Source of the DNA: Acidimicrobiales bacterium
GTDB lineage: Bacteria > Actinomycetota > Acidimicrobiia > Acidimicrobiales > CADCSY01
DNA length: 5,382 nucleotides
Direction of reading: 5' to 3'
Assembly (NCBI GenBank): GCA_030447125.1
Contig: JAUJLZ010000155.1
Coordinates: 1 to 5,382, forward strand
This document shows positions 1-5,162 of the stretch, piece by piece (positions within the stretch are counted from its first letter, which is position 1; each line of letters starts with the position of its first letter). The translations under genes and the position numbers were made by a program. Under the pieces are notes generated by a model, which had not been told where the DNA came from, did no database searches, and saw only the letters and a program-made list of their open reading frames with translations.

Positions 1-265
1 CGTGGCAGTCCCAGCCGCCCTTGCGGGGGACCTGGCGGCCCCGCATGGTCTGGAAGCGGGGGAAGAGGTCCTTGAACACCCGGGACCAGACGTGGTGCAG
101 GCCGGGGCGGCCGTTGGCCGTCGGCGGGCCCTCGTAGAAGATCCACGGCTCGCCGTCCTTGCGTAGGTCGCGGACGTGGCCGGCGATGTCCTGGCTGTCC
201 CAGCGCTCGAGGGTGCGTCGCTCCAGGGCGACCAGGTCGAGGGGCTCCACGGGACCGAAGGGCAT
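1..265 (-). CDS. ileS: Isoleucyl-tRNA synthetase, N-terminal part (runs off left edge)
   Basis: Read on the minus strand, an ATG at 265-263 opens a frame with no stop to the window edge, giving 88 complete codons. The product would charge tRNA-Ile with isoleucine in the cytoplasm. The visible part is the start of the class I Rossmann catalytic domain: residues 43-58 read FYEGPPTANGRPGLHH, and GLHH is this type's version of the HIGH ATP-binding signature. It is followed by VFKDLFPRFQTMRG and then VPRKGGWDCH at 79-88. The PTANGRPGLHH wording and the GGWDCH element are typical of IleRS rather than ValRS or LeuRS. The start fits because the family begins roughly 45-50 residues before the PTANG motif. 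No Shine-Dalgarno is visible; a TANNNT -10 element lies exactly 6 nt upstream, so the mRNA may be leaderless. It is divergent from the yggU gene. The KMSKS loop, editing domain and C-terminus lie outside the window. Confidence 0.95.
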   Translation of the reverse strand, partial: MPFGPVEPLDLVALERRTLERWDSQDIAGHVRDLRKDGEPWIFYEGPPTANGRPGLHHVWSRVFKDLFPRFQTMRGRQVPRKGGWDCH

Positions 266-271
266 CGGGCC

Positions 272-277
272 AGCGTA
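272..277 (-). promoter_or_regulatory. Putative -10 element for ileS
   Basis: On the minus strand the hexamer TACGCT (TANNNT form) ends 6 nt before the ileS ATG, which would put the transcript start at or next to the start codon. I cannot see a convincing -35 hexamer at 16-18 bp. The call rests on the -10 match and on the same spacing at other genes in the window. Confidence 0.4.
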
Positions 278-293
278 GGGGAGCAGGGCCCGA

Positions 294-323
294 TCGACCG
301 GCCCGTTCCCGCACGAGTACCTT
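294..323 (+). promoter_or_regulatory. Putative sigma-70-type promoter for yggU
   Basis: TCGACC at 294-299 (similar to TTGACA) and TACCTT at 318-323 are separated by 18 bp. The -10 ends 6 nt before the GTG at 330, implying a leaderless transcript. Its -35 region lies where the -35 of the divergent ileS promoter should be, so the two promoters probably compete for or share this 64-bp gap. Confidence 0.45.
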
Positions 324-329
324 GTCACG

Positions 330-689
330 GTGCTCGACGGGCTCCTTGAGGTGGACGGCGACGATCGGGTCGTCCTGCGCCTGCAGGTGCAGCCCGGGGC
401 CGGGCGCTCGGAGATCGTCGGTCGCCACGGAGACGCCCTGAAGGTCCGGGTGGCGTCGGTGCCGGAGCGGGGCCGGGCCAACGACGCCTGCGTCCGCCTC
501 CTGACCGAGGTCTTCGAGGTGAAGACGTCAGCCGTCACCCTGGTGAGCGGGGCGACGAGTCGAACCAAGCGCTTCGCCCTCTCCGGGGTCGACGTCGAGG
601 CCGTGCAGGACCAGCTCGAGCGGGTGTTGGACGAGGGCGACGTCCGTCCCTCGTCGCGTCGCCCGCCCGCCCGTCCGGCTCGGACCTGA
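330..689 (+). CDS. yggU: YggU/DUF167 family protein
   Basis: This encodes a 119-residue cytoplasmic protein of the DUF167 (YggU) family, whose biochemical role is not established. The diagnostic core is visible: LRLQVQPGAGRSEIVG at 17-32, then LKVRVASVPERGRAN at 37-51, matching the family's V-x-P-x-A...LKVRV...P..G.AN pattern. A C-terminal helix follows, with a basic, proline-rich tail (about 107-118) beyond the usual ~100-residue domain. I chose GTG at 330 because a TANNNT -10 ends 6 nt upstream; a GTG at 351 is an alternative that would still keep the domain. No Shine-Dalgarno is visible. It is divergent from ileS and precedes the DksA-like gene by 80 bp, which has its own promoter. The family call is firm; the function is unknown. 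Confidence 0.88.
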   Translation: MLDGLLEVDGDDRVVLRLQVQPGAGRSEIVGRHGDALKVRVASVPERGRANDACVRLLTEVFEVKTSAVTLVSGATSRTKRFALSGVDVEAVQDQLERVLDEGDVRPSSRRPPARPART

Positions 690-701
690 CGTCGGGTCCG
701 A
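680..701 (+). terminator. Possible weak hairpin over the yggU stop codon
   Basis: Arms TCGGACC (680-686) and GGTCCGA (695-701) pair perfectly over 7 bp around an 8-nt loop that holds the yggU TGA stop. There is no T-tract after it, and the -35 of the next promoter starts 7 bp downstream. It could end or attenuate yggU transcription, but such stems are common in GC-rich DNA. Confidence 0.25.
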
Positions 702-707
702 CAGGCG

Positions 708-736
708 TTGCCGGGACGGCCTGCGGTTGCTACATT
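708..736 (+). promoter_or_regulatory. Promoter for the dksA-like/lspA/rluD operon
   Basis: TTGCCG at 708-713 and TACATT at 731-736 are separated by the ideal 17 bp. This is the best-matching promoter in the window. Transcription would start near 743, leaving a leader of about 27 nt that holds a clear Shine-Dalgarno. Confidence 0.6.
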
Positions 737-756
737 CGGCGACCCTTTGTCGGGGG

Positions 757-762
757 AAGGAG
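757..762 (+). promoter_or_regulatory. Ribosome binding site that sets the dksA-like start
   Basis: AAGGAG lies 7 nt before the ATG at 770 but only 4 nt before the in-frame TTG at 767. This spacing favours the ATG as the true start. Confidence 0.65.
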
Positions 763-769
763 CCAGTTG

Positions 770-1282
770 ATGCCCAGGACCACCACGTCGGCCACCACCA
801 CAGCTGCGACGGCCAAGACCTCGAAGAAGACCAAGGCCAAGGGAAAGGCCGAGGACATCACCGCGGCGTCCTCGTCTGAGGGGGTGTCCGAGGAGCCCGA
901 GCGCGCTGGGGGCGACGACGGCTTCGTCGAGGCCCAGCGGGCCCAGCTCCTCGCCGAGCGTGACGCCTACGCCCGGTCGGCGTCGACCCTCCAGGCCGAA
1001 GCCGATCAGTTGGCCCAGGACCGCGAGCCGGGCGACGTGCAGTTCGACGAGGAGTCGGGTGAGGGTGACTCCATGAACGTGGAGCGAGAGCGCGACCTGG
1101 TCCTGTCGGCCCAGGCCATGGCCTCGATCGACGAGATCGACCGAGCCCTGGCCAAGATCGACCAGGGGACCTACGGCGTGTGCGAGCGGTGTGACCAACC
1201 CATCCCCGAGGAGCGGCTCCGGGCGTTGCCCCACGCCTCGCTGTGCGTGCGCTGCAAGAGCGGAGGCCTCGGTCGCCGGTAG
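770..1282 (+). CDS. DksA/TraR-family zinc-finger RNA polymerase-binding protein
   Basis: This 170-residue protein likely binds the secondary channel of RNA polymerase and tunes transcription initiation, as DksA/TraR proteins do. The C-terminal C4 zinc finger is explicit: C138-x2-C141 and C159-x2-C162, separated by 17 residues, inside YGVCERCDQPIPEERL and ALPHASLCVRC. Before it, residues about 52-86 and 103-133 are predicted to form the two arms of the coiled coil. The turn at 87-102 is acid-rich (FDEESGEGD), where DksA carries its functional acidic tip. Residues 1-35 are a T/A/K-rich, probably disordered extension. ATG 770 is preferred to TTG 767 because of Shine-Dalgarno spacing. A strong promoter lies upstream and lspA follows, overlapping or immediately downstream depending on its start. 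Whether it responds to ppGpp cannot be told from the sequence. Confidence 0.92.
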   Translation: MPRTTTSATTTAATAKTSKKTKAKGKAEDITAASSSEGVSEEPERAGGDDGFVEAQRAQLLAERDAYARSASTLQAEADQLAQDREPGDVQFDEESGEGDSMNVERERDLVLSAQAMASIDEIDRALAKIDQGTYGVCERCDQPIPEERLRALPHASLCVRCKSGGLGRR

Positions 1283-1841
1283 TGCGGCCCAGTGGGGCCT
1301 GGGTTGGTGGCAGCGGTGGGCGCTGGTGGCCGTCGTCGCCGTGACGGTGGTGGCCCTCGACCAGGCCACCAAAGGGTGGGCCCTGCGGGTGCTCGACGGT
1401 GGTCGTAGCATCGAGGTGGCCTGGACCCTGCGGTTGCGCCTGGTGTTCAACCGGGGGACCGCCTTTGGCTTCGGCTCGCGCTTCGCCCCGTTGATCGCCG
1501 TGCTGGCCGTGGTGGTCGTCGTCGTGCTCCTGCACAGCGGGAGCACCCTGCGGGGACGATGGGCCCGGGCCAGCCTGGGCCTGGTGCTGGGGGGAGCGGT
1601 GGGCAACCTCGTCGACCGTGCGTTGCGTCCCGGCGGGGGCTTCCTCGGCGGGGCGGTGGTCGACTTCATCGATCTCCAGTGGTGGCCGGTCTTCAACGTG
1701 GCCGACATGGCCGTCTCGGCCGGGGTCGTCGTGCTCATCCTCACCGCCTGGCGTGATCCCGGCCTTGCCTCGCCTGGGCCGGAGCCTGGCGAGCCTGCCT
1801 CCAGTTCGGCCTCGACCCCAGAGACCGGACCCCGTTCGTGA
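1191..1841 (+). CDS. lspA: Lipoprotein signal peptidase (signal peptidase II)
   Basis: This inner-membrane aspartyl protease removes signal peptides from diacylglyceryl-modified prolipoproteins. Numbering from GTG 1191 (216 aa), family motifs appear in order: LDQATK at 56-61, FNRGTAFGF at 87-94 region, GNLVDR with catalytic D142, VVDFIDL at 156-162, and FNVADMA with catalytic D172. Four hydrophobic spans fit TM helices near 43-57, 98-114, 127-141 and 171-187. A Ser/Pro/Glu-rich tail of about 29 residues follows. The start is uncertain. GTG 1191 overlaps the dksA-like gene by 92 bp and would add an unlikely Cys/Arg-rich leader. The Trp-rich stretch from 1293 looks like a normal LspA N-terminus, yet the only in-frame candidates near it are CTG 1299, CTG 1323 and GTG 1326. 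I give the longest frame. The 3' end overlaps rluD by 4 bp, indicating translational coupling. The identity is certain; the 5' end is not. Confidence 0.93.
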   Translation: MTNPSPRSGSGRCPTPRCACAARAEASVAGSAAQWGLGWWQRWALVAVVAVTVVALDQATKGWALRVLDGGRSIEVAWTLRLRLVFNRGTAFGFGSRFAPLIAVLAVVVVVVLLHSGSTLRGRWARASLGLVLGGAVGNLVDRALRPGGGFLGGAVVDFIDLQWWPVFNVADMAVSAGVVVLILTAWRDPGLASPGPEPGEPASSSASTPETGPRS

Positions 1842-2752
1842 GGGCCGAGGTGCCGGAGGCGCTGGCGGGGGAGCGCGTCGACCGGGTGGTGGCCATGCTC
1901 ACCGGACTGCCCCGGGCCACGGTGGCGGAGCTGGTGACGTCGGGCGCGATCCAGGTGGACGGTCGGGCGGTCGCCACCCGCTCCCGGAGGGTGCAGGCCG
2001 GCGAGGAGATCGATGTCGACGTCGCTGATGTCGCCGGCCCGGTCCACCTGGATCTCCCGGCCCCCGAAGTCGACGTGGCGGTGGTCCACGCCGACGATGA
2101 CGTGGTCGTGGTGGACAAGGCCCCAGGGATGGTCGTCCACCCCGGCGCCGGCAACAGCCGGGGCACCCTGGCCCAGGCCCTGTTGGCCCGGTACCCGGAG
2201 TTGACGACCGTGGGCCAGCCCGGGCGGGGCGGGGTGGTGCACCGCCTCGACAAGGGCACTTCGGGGCTGCTGGTGGTCGCCCGCAACGCCGCTGCTTACG
2301 ATTCCCTGGTGGCCCAGCTCGGAGCCCGGGCGGTGGGACGTCGCTATCTGGTCCTGGTGTGGGGCTGCCCTCGACCGGCGCGGGGGCGCATCGATGCGCC
2401 CATCGGGCGGTCTCGGCGCGACCCCACCCGCATGGCGGTCTCGAACCAAGGTCGCCAGGCCCAGACCACCTACGAGGTGCGCCGGATCTTCGAGGTCCCG
2501 GTGGAGGCCGCCCTGGTGGCCTGTCGCCTGGAGACGGGCCGCACCCACCAGATCCGTGTCCATCTGGGGGCCATCGGCCACCCGGTGGTCGGCGACGCCC
2601 GCTACGGGGGTCGGCGCAGCCCCCTCGTGTGTCCCCGGCCCTTCCTCCACGCCGAGCAGCTCGCCTTCGACCACCCCTCGACGGGGGAGCGCCTCAGCTT
2701 CTCCTCGGCGCTGCCTGCTGATCTCGAGGCGGTCCTGGGCCAACTGTCGTAG
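1838..2752 (+). CDS. rluD: 23S rRNA pseudouridine synthase, RluD/RluA family
   Basis: This 304-residue enzyme isomerises uridine to pseudouridine in RNA. By family and by its position after lspA it is most likely RluD, which acts on the helix 69 loop of 23S rRNA. Residues about 13-62 form an S4 RNA-binding domain (LPRATVAELVTSGAIQVDGR at 24-43). The catalytic domain begins near 80 with VVDKAPGMVVHPG, followed by GGVVHRLDKGTSGLLVVA, where D138 is the catalytic aspartate. Downstream are GRRYLVLVWG, LETGRTHQIRVHL at 231-243, and HPVVGDARYGG. Length and domain order match the family. The GTG start sits in a GTGA overlap with the lspA stop, so translation is probably coupled. Its last 59 bp are antisense to the end of the Rrf2-family gene. 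The exact target uridines cannot be proven from sequence; other RluA-family members are the alternative. Confidence 0.94.
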   Translation: MRAEVPEALAGERVDRVVAMLTGLPRATVAELVTSGAIQVDGRAVATRSRRVQAGEEIDVDVADVAGPVHLDLPAPEVDVAVVHADDDVVVVDKAPGMVVHPGAGNSRGTLAQALLARYPELTTVGQPGRGGVVHRLDKGTSGLLVVARNAAAYDSLVAQLGARAVGRRYLVLVWGCPRPARGRIDAPIGRSRRDPTRMAVSNQGRQAQTTYEVRRIFEVPVEAALVACRLETGRTHQIRVHLGAIGHPVVGDARYGGRRSPLVCPRPFLHAEQLAFDHPSTGERLSFSSALPADLEAVLGQLS

Positions 2753-3200
2753 TCGTCGCTGACGGTCCAGTCGGATCCAGGCCGAGGGAGCGGGCCACGC
2801 AGTCGGCCAGGCTGAAGGAGTCGAGGTGGCGGCGCATGTGATCACCCACATCGGCCCACATGCCCAACAAGACGCACTGCCCTTCGTGGTCACAGGCGCC
2901 GTCCTCGTGGGGTCGGCCGAAGTCACCGGCCACGATGGGCCCGTCGACGGCACTGACGATCTCGCCCAGGGTGATGTGCTGCGGTGGGCGGGCCAGGACG
3001 TATCCGCCCCCCACCCCCCGCTTCGATCGGACCAACCCGGCACCCTTGAGGGCCAGCAGGATCTGCTCGAGGTAGGGCTGGGGCAGCCCGGTGCGCTCGG
3101 CGATGTCGCGCACCGAGGTGGGGGTGCGCCCGTCCTGGGCGTGCAGCGCCAGCGAGAGCAGTGCCCGGGCTGCGTAGTCGCCCCGGGTCGAGACCTTCAC
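2694..3200 (-). CDS. Rrf2-family transcriptional regulator
   Basis: This 168-residue protein is a DNA-binding regulator of the Rrf2 family (IscR, NsrR, RsrR, CymR). The N-terminal winged helix is clear: MKVSTRGDYAARALLSLAL, then SVRDIAERTGLPQPYLEQIL at 29-48 (recognition region), then VRSKRGVGGGYVLAR at 57-71 with the diagnostic GGGY wing. LGEIVSAVDGPI at 78-89 matches the dimerisation linker. The cluster-binding region holds C103 and C109; a third cysteine, C134, is far away. IscR uses three closely spaced cysteines plus a histidine, so cluster binding is plausible but unproven. The tail from about 142 is low-complexity (T/P/R-rich). GTG 3200 is chosen because it gives the family's standard N-terminus and lies 6 nt after a TACGAT -10. 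Its 3' end runs 59 bp into rluD on the opposite strand. Targets are unknown; autoregulation or control of the divergent phosphodiesterase gene is possible. Confidence 0.92.
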   Translation of the reverse strand: MKVSTRGDYAARALLSLALHAQDGRTPTSVRDIAERTGLPQPYLEQILLALKGAGLVRSKRGVGGGYVLARPPQHITLGEIVSAVDGPIVAGDFGRPHEDGACDHEGQCVLLGMWADVGDHMRRHLDSFSLADCVARSLGLDPTGPSATTTTVGPGPPRDQQAAPRRS

Positions 3201-3206
3201 CCCACC

Positions 3207-3212
3207 ATCGTA
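3207..3212 (-). promoter_or_regulatory. Putative -10 element for the Rrf2-family gene
   Basis: On the minus strand TACGAT (a close match to TATAAT in GC-rich genomes) ends exactly 6 nt before GTG 3200, predicting a leaderless mRNA. No good -35 hexamer is visible at 16-18 bp upstream. Confidence 0.45.
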
Positions 3213-3306
3213 CGGGAGCCCTTCGCCGGTGCCCGGCCGCTCCGCCCTGGTGGCGGGACAGGGAGGCCGAACTGGATGTGCACCACAGCTACCGGAGTGC
3301 TGGACT

Positions 3307-3313
3307 GGGGAGG
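3307..3313 (+). promoter_or_regulatory. Ribosome binding site that sets the phosphodiesterase start
   Basis: GGGGAGG ends 5 nt before ATG 3319. The frame is open back to an in-frame ATG at 3229, but that start would run through the divergent promoter region and lacks family similarity, so this site favours 3319. Confidence 0.65.
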
Positions 3314-3318
3314 TGGGC

Positions 3319-4437
3319 ATGACGCCGGCGACCCTCACGACCGTGGATCCACTGGTGCCCGACTACGAGGGCGCCTGTCTCAGCAACGTCGTCCCCGCCC
3401 TGTTGGACCGGATGCCCCCGGCCCCACCGTGGCTGCCCACCGCTGCCGTCGACGCCGCCCAGGTGGTGCTCCTGGTCCTCGACGGCCTGGGTTTCGAGCA
3501 GCTCGACGCCCGCCGCCCGCTCGCCCCCACCCTGGCCGCCATGCAGGGCCACGCCATCTCCACCGTCGCCCCCTCGACCACGGCCACCGCCCTGTCATCG
3601 TTGACGCTCGGTTGCCCGCCTGGGGAACACGGGGTGGTGGGCTACCGCATCAACGTGGCCGGCGACGTGCTCAACGTGTTGCGCTGGCAGACGCCAGGGG
3701 GTGACGCCCGCCAGGGCATCCCTCCCGACGACATCCAGAGCAGGTCAGCCTTTCGCGGGCACCGCCCCCCGGTGGTGACCAGGGCCGAGTTCGCCGACAC
3801 CGGCTTCACGTCGGCCCATCTGGGTGAGGTCCGCTTTCGAGGCTGGCGGGTGCCCTCGACGTTGGTCACCGAGGTCCGCCAGCTCCTCAGGGCGGGTGAG
3901 CCGTTCGTCTACGCCTACTACGACGGCATCGACAAGGTTGCGCACGAGTACGGCCTGGGCGAGCACTACGACGCCGAGCTCGTGGCGGTTGACCGGGTGG
4001 TGGCCGATCTGGCCTCGGCCCTGCCCCCCGGAGCCGCCCTGGTGGTCACGTCCGATCACGGCCAGGTGCAGGTGGGCGCATCCGTGGTTCCCGTGCACGA
4101 GGAGGTGATGGCCCACGTCGAGTTGCTCTCCGGCGAAGGCCGCTTCCGCTGGCTGCACGCCCGCCCGGGCCAGGTCGACGCCTTGGACGAGGCCGCCCGC
4201 TCCTGTCACGGCGATGCCGCGTGGGTCCGCTCCCGTGATCAGGTGGTGGCCGAGGAGTGGTTCGGCCCCAAGGTCAGCGACGCCGCCCTGCGCCGCTTCG
4301 GCGACGTGGTGCTGGCCGCCCATGACCCCGTGGCCTTCGACGACCCGGCTGATACCGGCCCCTACCGCCTCCAGGCTCGCCACGGGTCACTGACCGCCGC
4401 TGAGATGCTCGTGCCCCTGGTCGCCGTCCAGGCCTAG
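3319..4437 (+). CDS. Alkaline phosphatase superfamily phosphodiesterase (NPP type)
   Basis: This 372-residue protein belongs to the type I phosphodiesterase/nucleotide pyrophosphatase (NPP) branch of the alkaline phosphatase superfamily, which hydrolyses phosphodiester or phosphate esters with two metal ions and a Thr/Ser nucleophile. The full set of expected residues is visible: D55 in VVLLVLDGLGFEQL, probable nucleophile T88 in APSTTATALSSLTLG, HGVVGY at 104-109, D205 and H209 in YYDGIDKVAHEYG, D246/H247 in VVTSDHGQV, and H355 in QARHGSLTAAEM. Spacing between these motifs follows NPP enzymes, so it should be active. No clear signal peptide or transmembrane segment is seen, suggesting a cytoplasmic enzyme. 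ATG 3319 is chosen for its Shine-Dalgarno. It is divergent from the Rrf2-family gene across 118 bp, with no obvious promoter, and is followed by the 15-bp repeat array and bpa. The substrate is unknown; nucleotide, phospholipid headgroup or phosphonoacetate-type substrates are all possible. Confidence 0.9.
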   Translation: MTPATLTTVDPLVPDYEGACLSNVVPALLDRMPPAPPWLPTAAVDAAQVVLLVLDGLGFEQLDARRPLAPTLAAMQGHAISTVAPSTTATALSSLTLGCPPGEHGVVGYRINVAGDVLNVLRWQTPGGDARQGIPPDDIQSRSAFRGHRPPVVTRAEFADTGFTSAHLGEVRFRGWRVPSTLVTEVRQLLRAGEPFVYAYYDGIDKVAHEYGLGEHYDAELVAVDRVVADLASALPPGAALVVTSDHGQVQVGASVVPVHEEVMAHVELLSGEGRFRWLHARPGQVDALDEAARSCHGDAAWVRSRDQVVAEEWFGPKVSDAALRRFGDVVLAAHDPVAFDDPADTGPYRLQARHGSLTAAEMLVPLVAVQA

Positions 4438-4439
4438 GC

Positions 4440-4513
4440 CGACCCGGGCGTGGGTCGACCCGGTGTGGGTCGACCCGGTGTGGGTCGACCCGGTGTGGGT
4501 CGAGCGGGAGTGG
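4440..4513 (+). repeat. 15-bp tandem repeat array with hairpin potential
   Basis: Three perfect copies of CGACCCGGTGTGGGT occupy 4456-4470, 4471-4485 and 4486-4500. They are flanked by a 16-bp variant copy at 4440-4455 and a degenerate one from 4501. Each unit with the first two bases of the next forms a 6-bp stem, CGACCC/GGGTCG, around a 5-nt GGTGT loop (6 nt in the first). Each junction also holds the perfect palindrome GGGTCGACCC (4452-4461, 4467-4476, 4482-4491). The array starts 3 bp after the phosphodiesterase stop. Its period is a multiple of three and it is in frame with bpa, reading as repeated VGRPG if translated. It could act as a terminator-like or mRNA-stabilising element, a protein-binding array, or simply a minisatellite. 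Confidence 0.9.
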
Positions 4514-4554
4514 CCGACCTGGTACGGCTGGCGGGGATGGGGCAGGATCGCACC

Positions 4555-5082
4555 ATGACCTCTTCCGCTGGCGCCTGGCCCGACCGCGACCCAGGAGCCG
4601 AGGACCCGCCCCACGACCCCGAGGCCGGAGAGGTCGTTGGCGAGTCCGAGGCGATGGGGACGGGCGGTGGGGGCGAGGCGATCGAGCAACCGGCCAAGGT
4701 GATGCGCATCGGGTCGATGGTCAAGCAGCTCTTGGAGGAGGTGCGCCACGCCCCGCTTGACGAAGCCAGTCGCAGCCGGCTCAAGGAGATCTACGACACA
4801 TCGGTGCAGGAACTGGCCCAGGGGCTCTCACCCGACCTGCGGGCCGAGCTCGACCGCCTCACCCTCCCCCTCGAGGACCGCACGCCCAGTGAGGGCGAGC
4901 TCCGGGTGGCCCAGGCCCAGTTGGTGGGCTGGCTCGAGGGCCTGTTCCACGGTATCCAGGCCACCCTCTTCGCCCAGCAGATGGCGGCCCGGTCCCAGCT
5001 CGAGGAGATGATGCACCAGCGGGGCCTTCCCGCCCCGGGCCGCGGCCCCGAGCCCGAAGGACCCGGCGGCGCCTACCTCTGA
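4555..5082 (+). CDS. bpa: Bacterial proteasome activator (DUF2587)
   Basis: This 175-residue protein is the actinobacterial proteasome activator Bpa (PafE). It forms a ring that docks on the 20S proteasome and feeds it unfolded proteins without ATP. Residues 1-46 are acidic, glycine-rich and probably disordered. The conserved core at about 48-152 is the helical bundle: KVMRIGSMVKQLLEEVR, APLDEASRSRLKEIY, LSPDLRAELDRLTLP, and AQLVGWLEGLFHGIQATLFA at 121-140. After a P/G-rich linker the protein ends GGAYL, matching the C-terminal GQYL-type motif that opens the proteasome gate. ATG 4555 gives a normal length; in-frame ATG 4537 and repeat-borne GTGs from 4450 are alternatives. No strong Shine-Dalgarno is seen, but CAGGAT ends 6 nt before the ATG, the window's leaderless spacing. 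It lies between the repeat array and dnaE. Its presence implies that the genome also encodes 20S proteasome subunits. Confidence 0.93.
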   Translation: MTSSAGAWPDRDPGAEDPPHDPEAGEVVGESEAMGTGGGGEAIEQPAKVMRIGSMVKQLLEEVRHAPLDEASRSRLKEIYDTSVQELAQGLSPDLRAELDRLTLPLEDRTPSEGELRVAQAQLVGWLEGLFHGIQATLFAQQMAARSQLEEMMHQRGLPAPGRGPEPEGPGGAYL

Positions 5083-5127
5083 CTCCGGTCGTCCCGTCCG
5101 GCCTGCGCCCCGGGCCCCGAGGGATTA

Positions 5128-5160
5128 TCGTACGAGTCCCAGCGAGAATGACATCGATGT
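5128..5160. promoter_or_regulatory. Two palindromes in an AT-richer pocket upstream of dnaE
   Basis: Two perfect palindromes, TCGTACGA (5128-5135) and ACATCGATGT (5151-5160), sit 15 bp apart in the only noticeably AT-enriched stretch of the window. TATCGT at 5126-5131 fits a TANNNT -10. The region probably contains the dnaE promoter and perhaps an operator, but no clear -35 is visible and the binding protein is unknown. Confidence 0.35.
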
Positions 5161-5162
5161 AA

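Noticed and set aside
1282..1284. GTG overlapping the dksA-like stop as the lspA start
   Set aside because: It is in a different frame from the LspA motifs and meets a TGA after about 20 codons.
858..1535. 225-residue minus-strand open frame across the dksA-like gene and lspA
   Set aside because: It is Arg/Pro/Gly/His-rich with no recognisable domain and lies opposite two clearly coding genes; a GC-rich shadow frame.
3229..3318. Upstream ATG at 3229 as the phosphodiesterase start
   Set aside because: The extra 30 residues lack family resemblance and overlap the divergent promoter region, while ATG 3319 has a well-spaced Shine-Dalgarno.
2826..3704. 292-residue plus-strand open frame antisense to the Rrf2-family gene and running into the phosphodiesterase
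   Set aside because: No domain is recognisable and its composition (Gly/Pro/Arg/His) is that of a shadow. The opposite strand carries an unmistakable Rrf2 domain.
3745..4383. 212-residue minus-strand open frame inside the phosphodiesterase gene
   Set aside because: It lies wholly antisense to a gene with all catalytic motifs in order; no family resemblance.
4440..4513. CRISPR array
   Set aside because: The units are 15 bp and directly abutting, with no variable spacers and no cas genes nearby.
5083..5125. GC-rich stretch after bpa as a rho-independent terminator
   Set aside because: Only short, overlapping G/C runs are present, with no clean stem and no T-tract.
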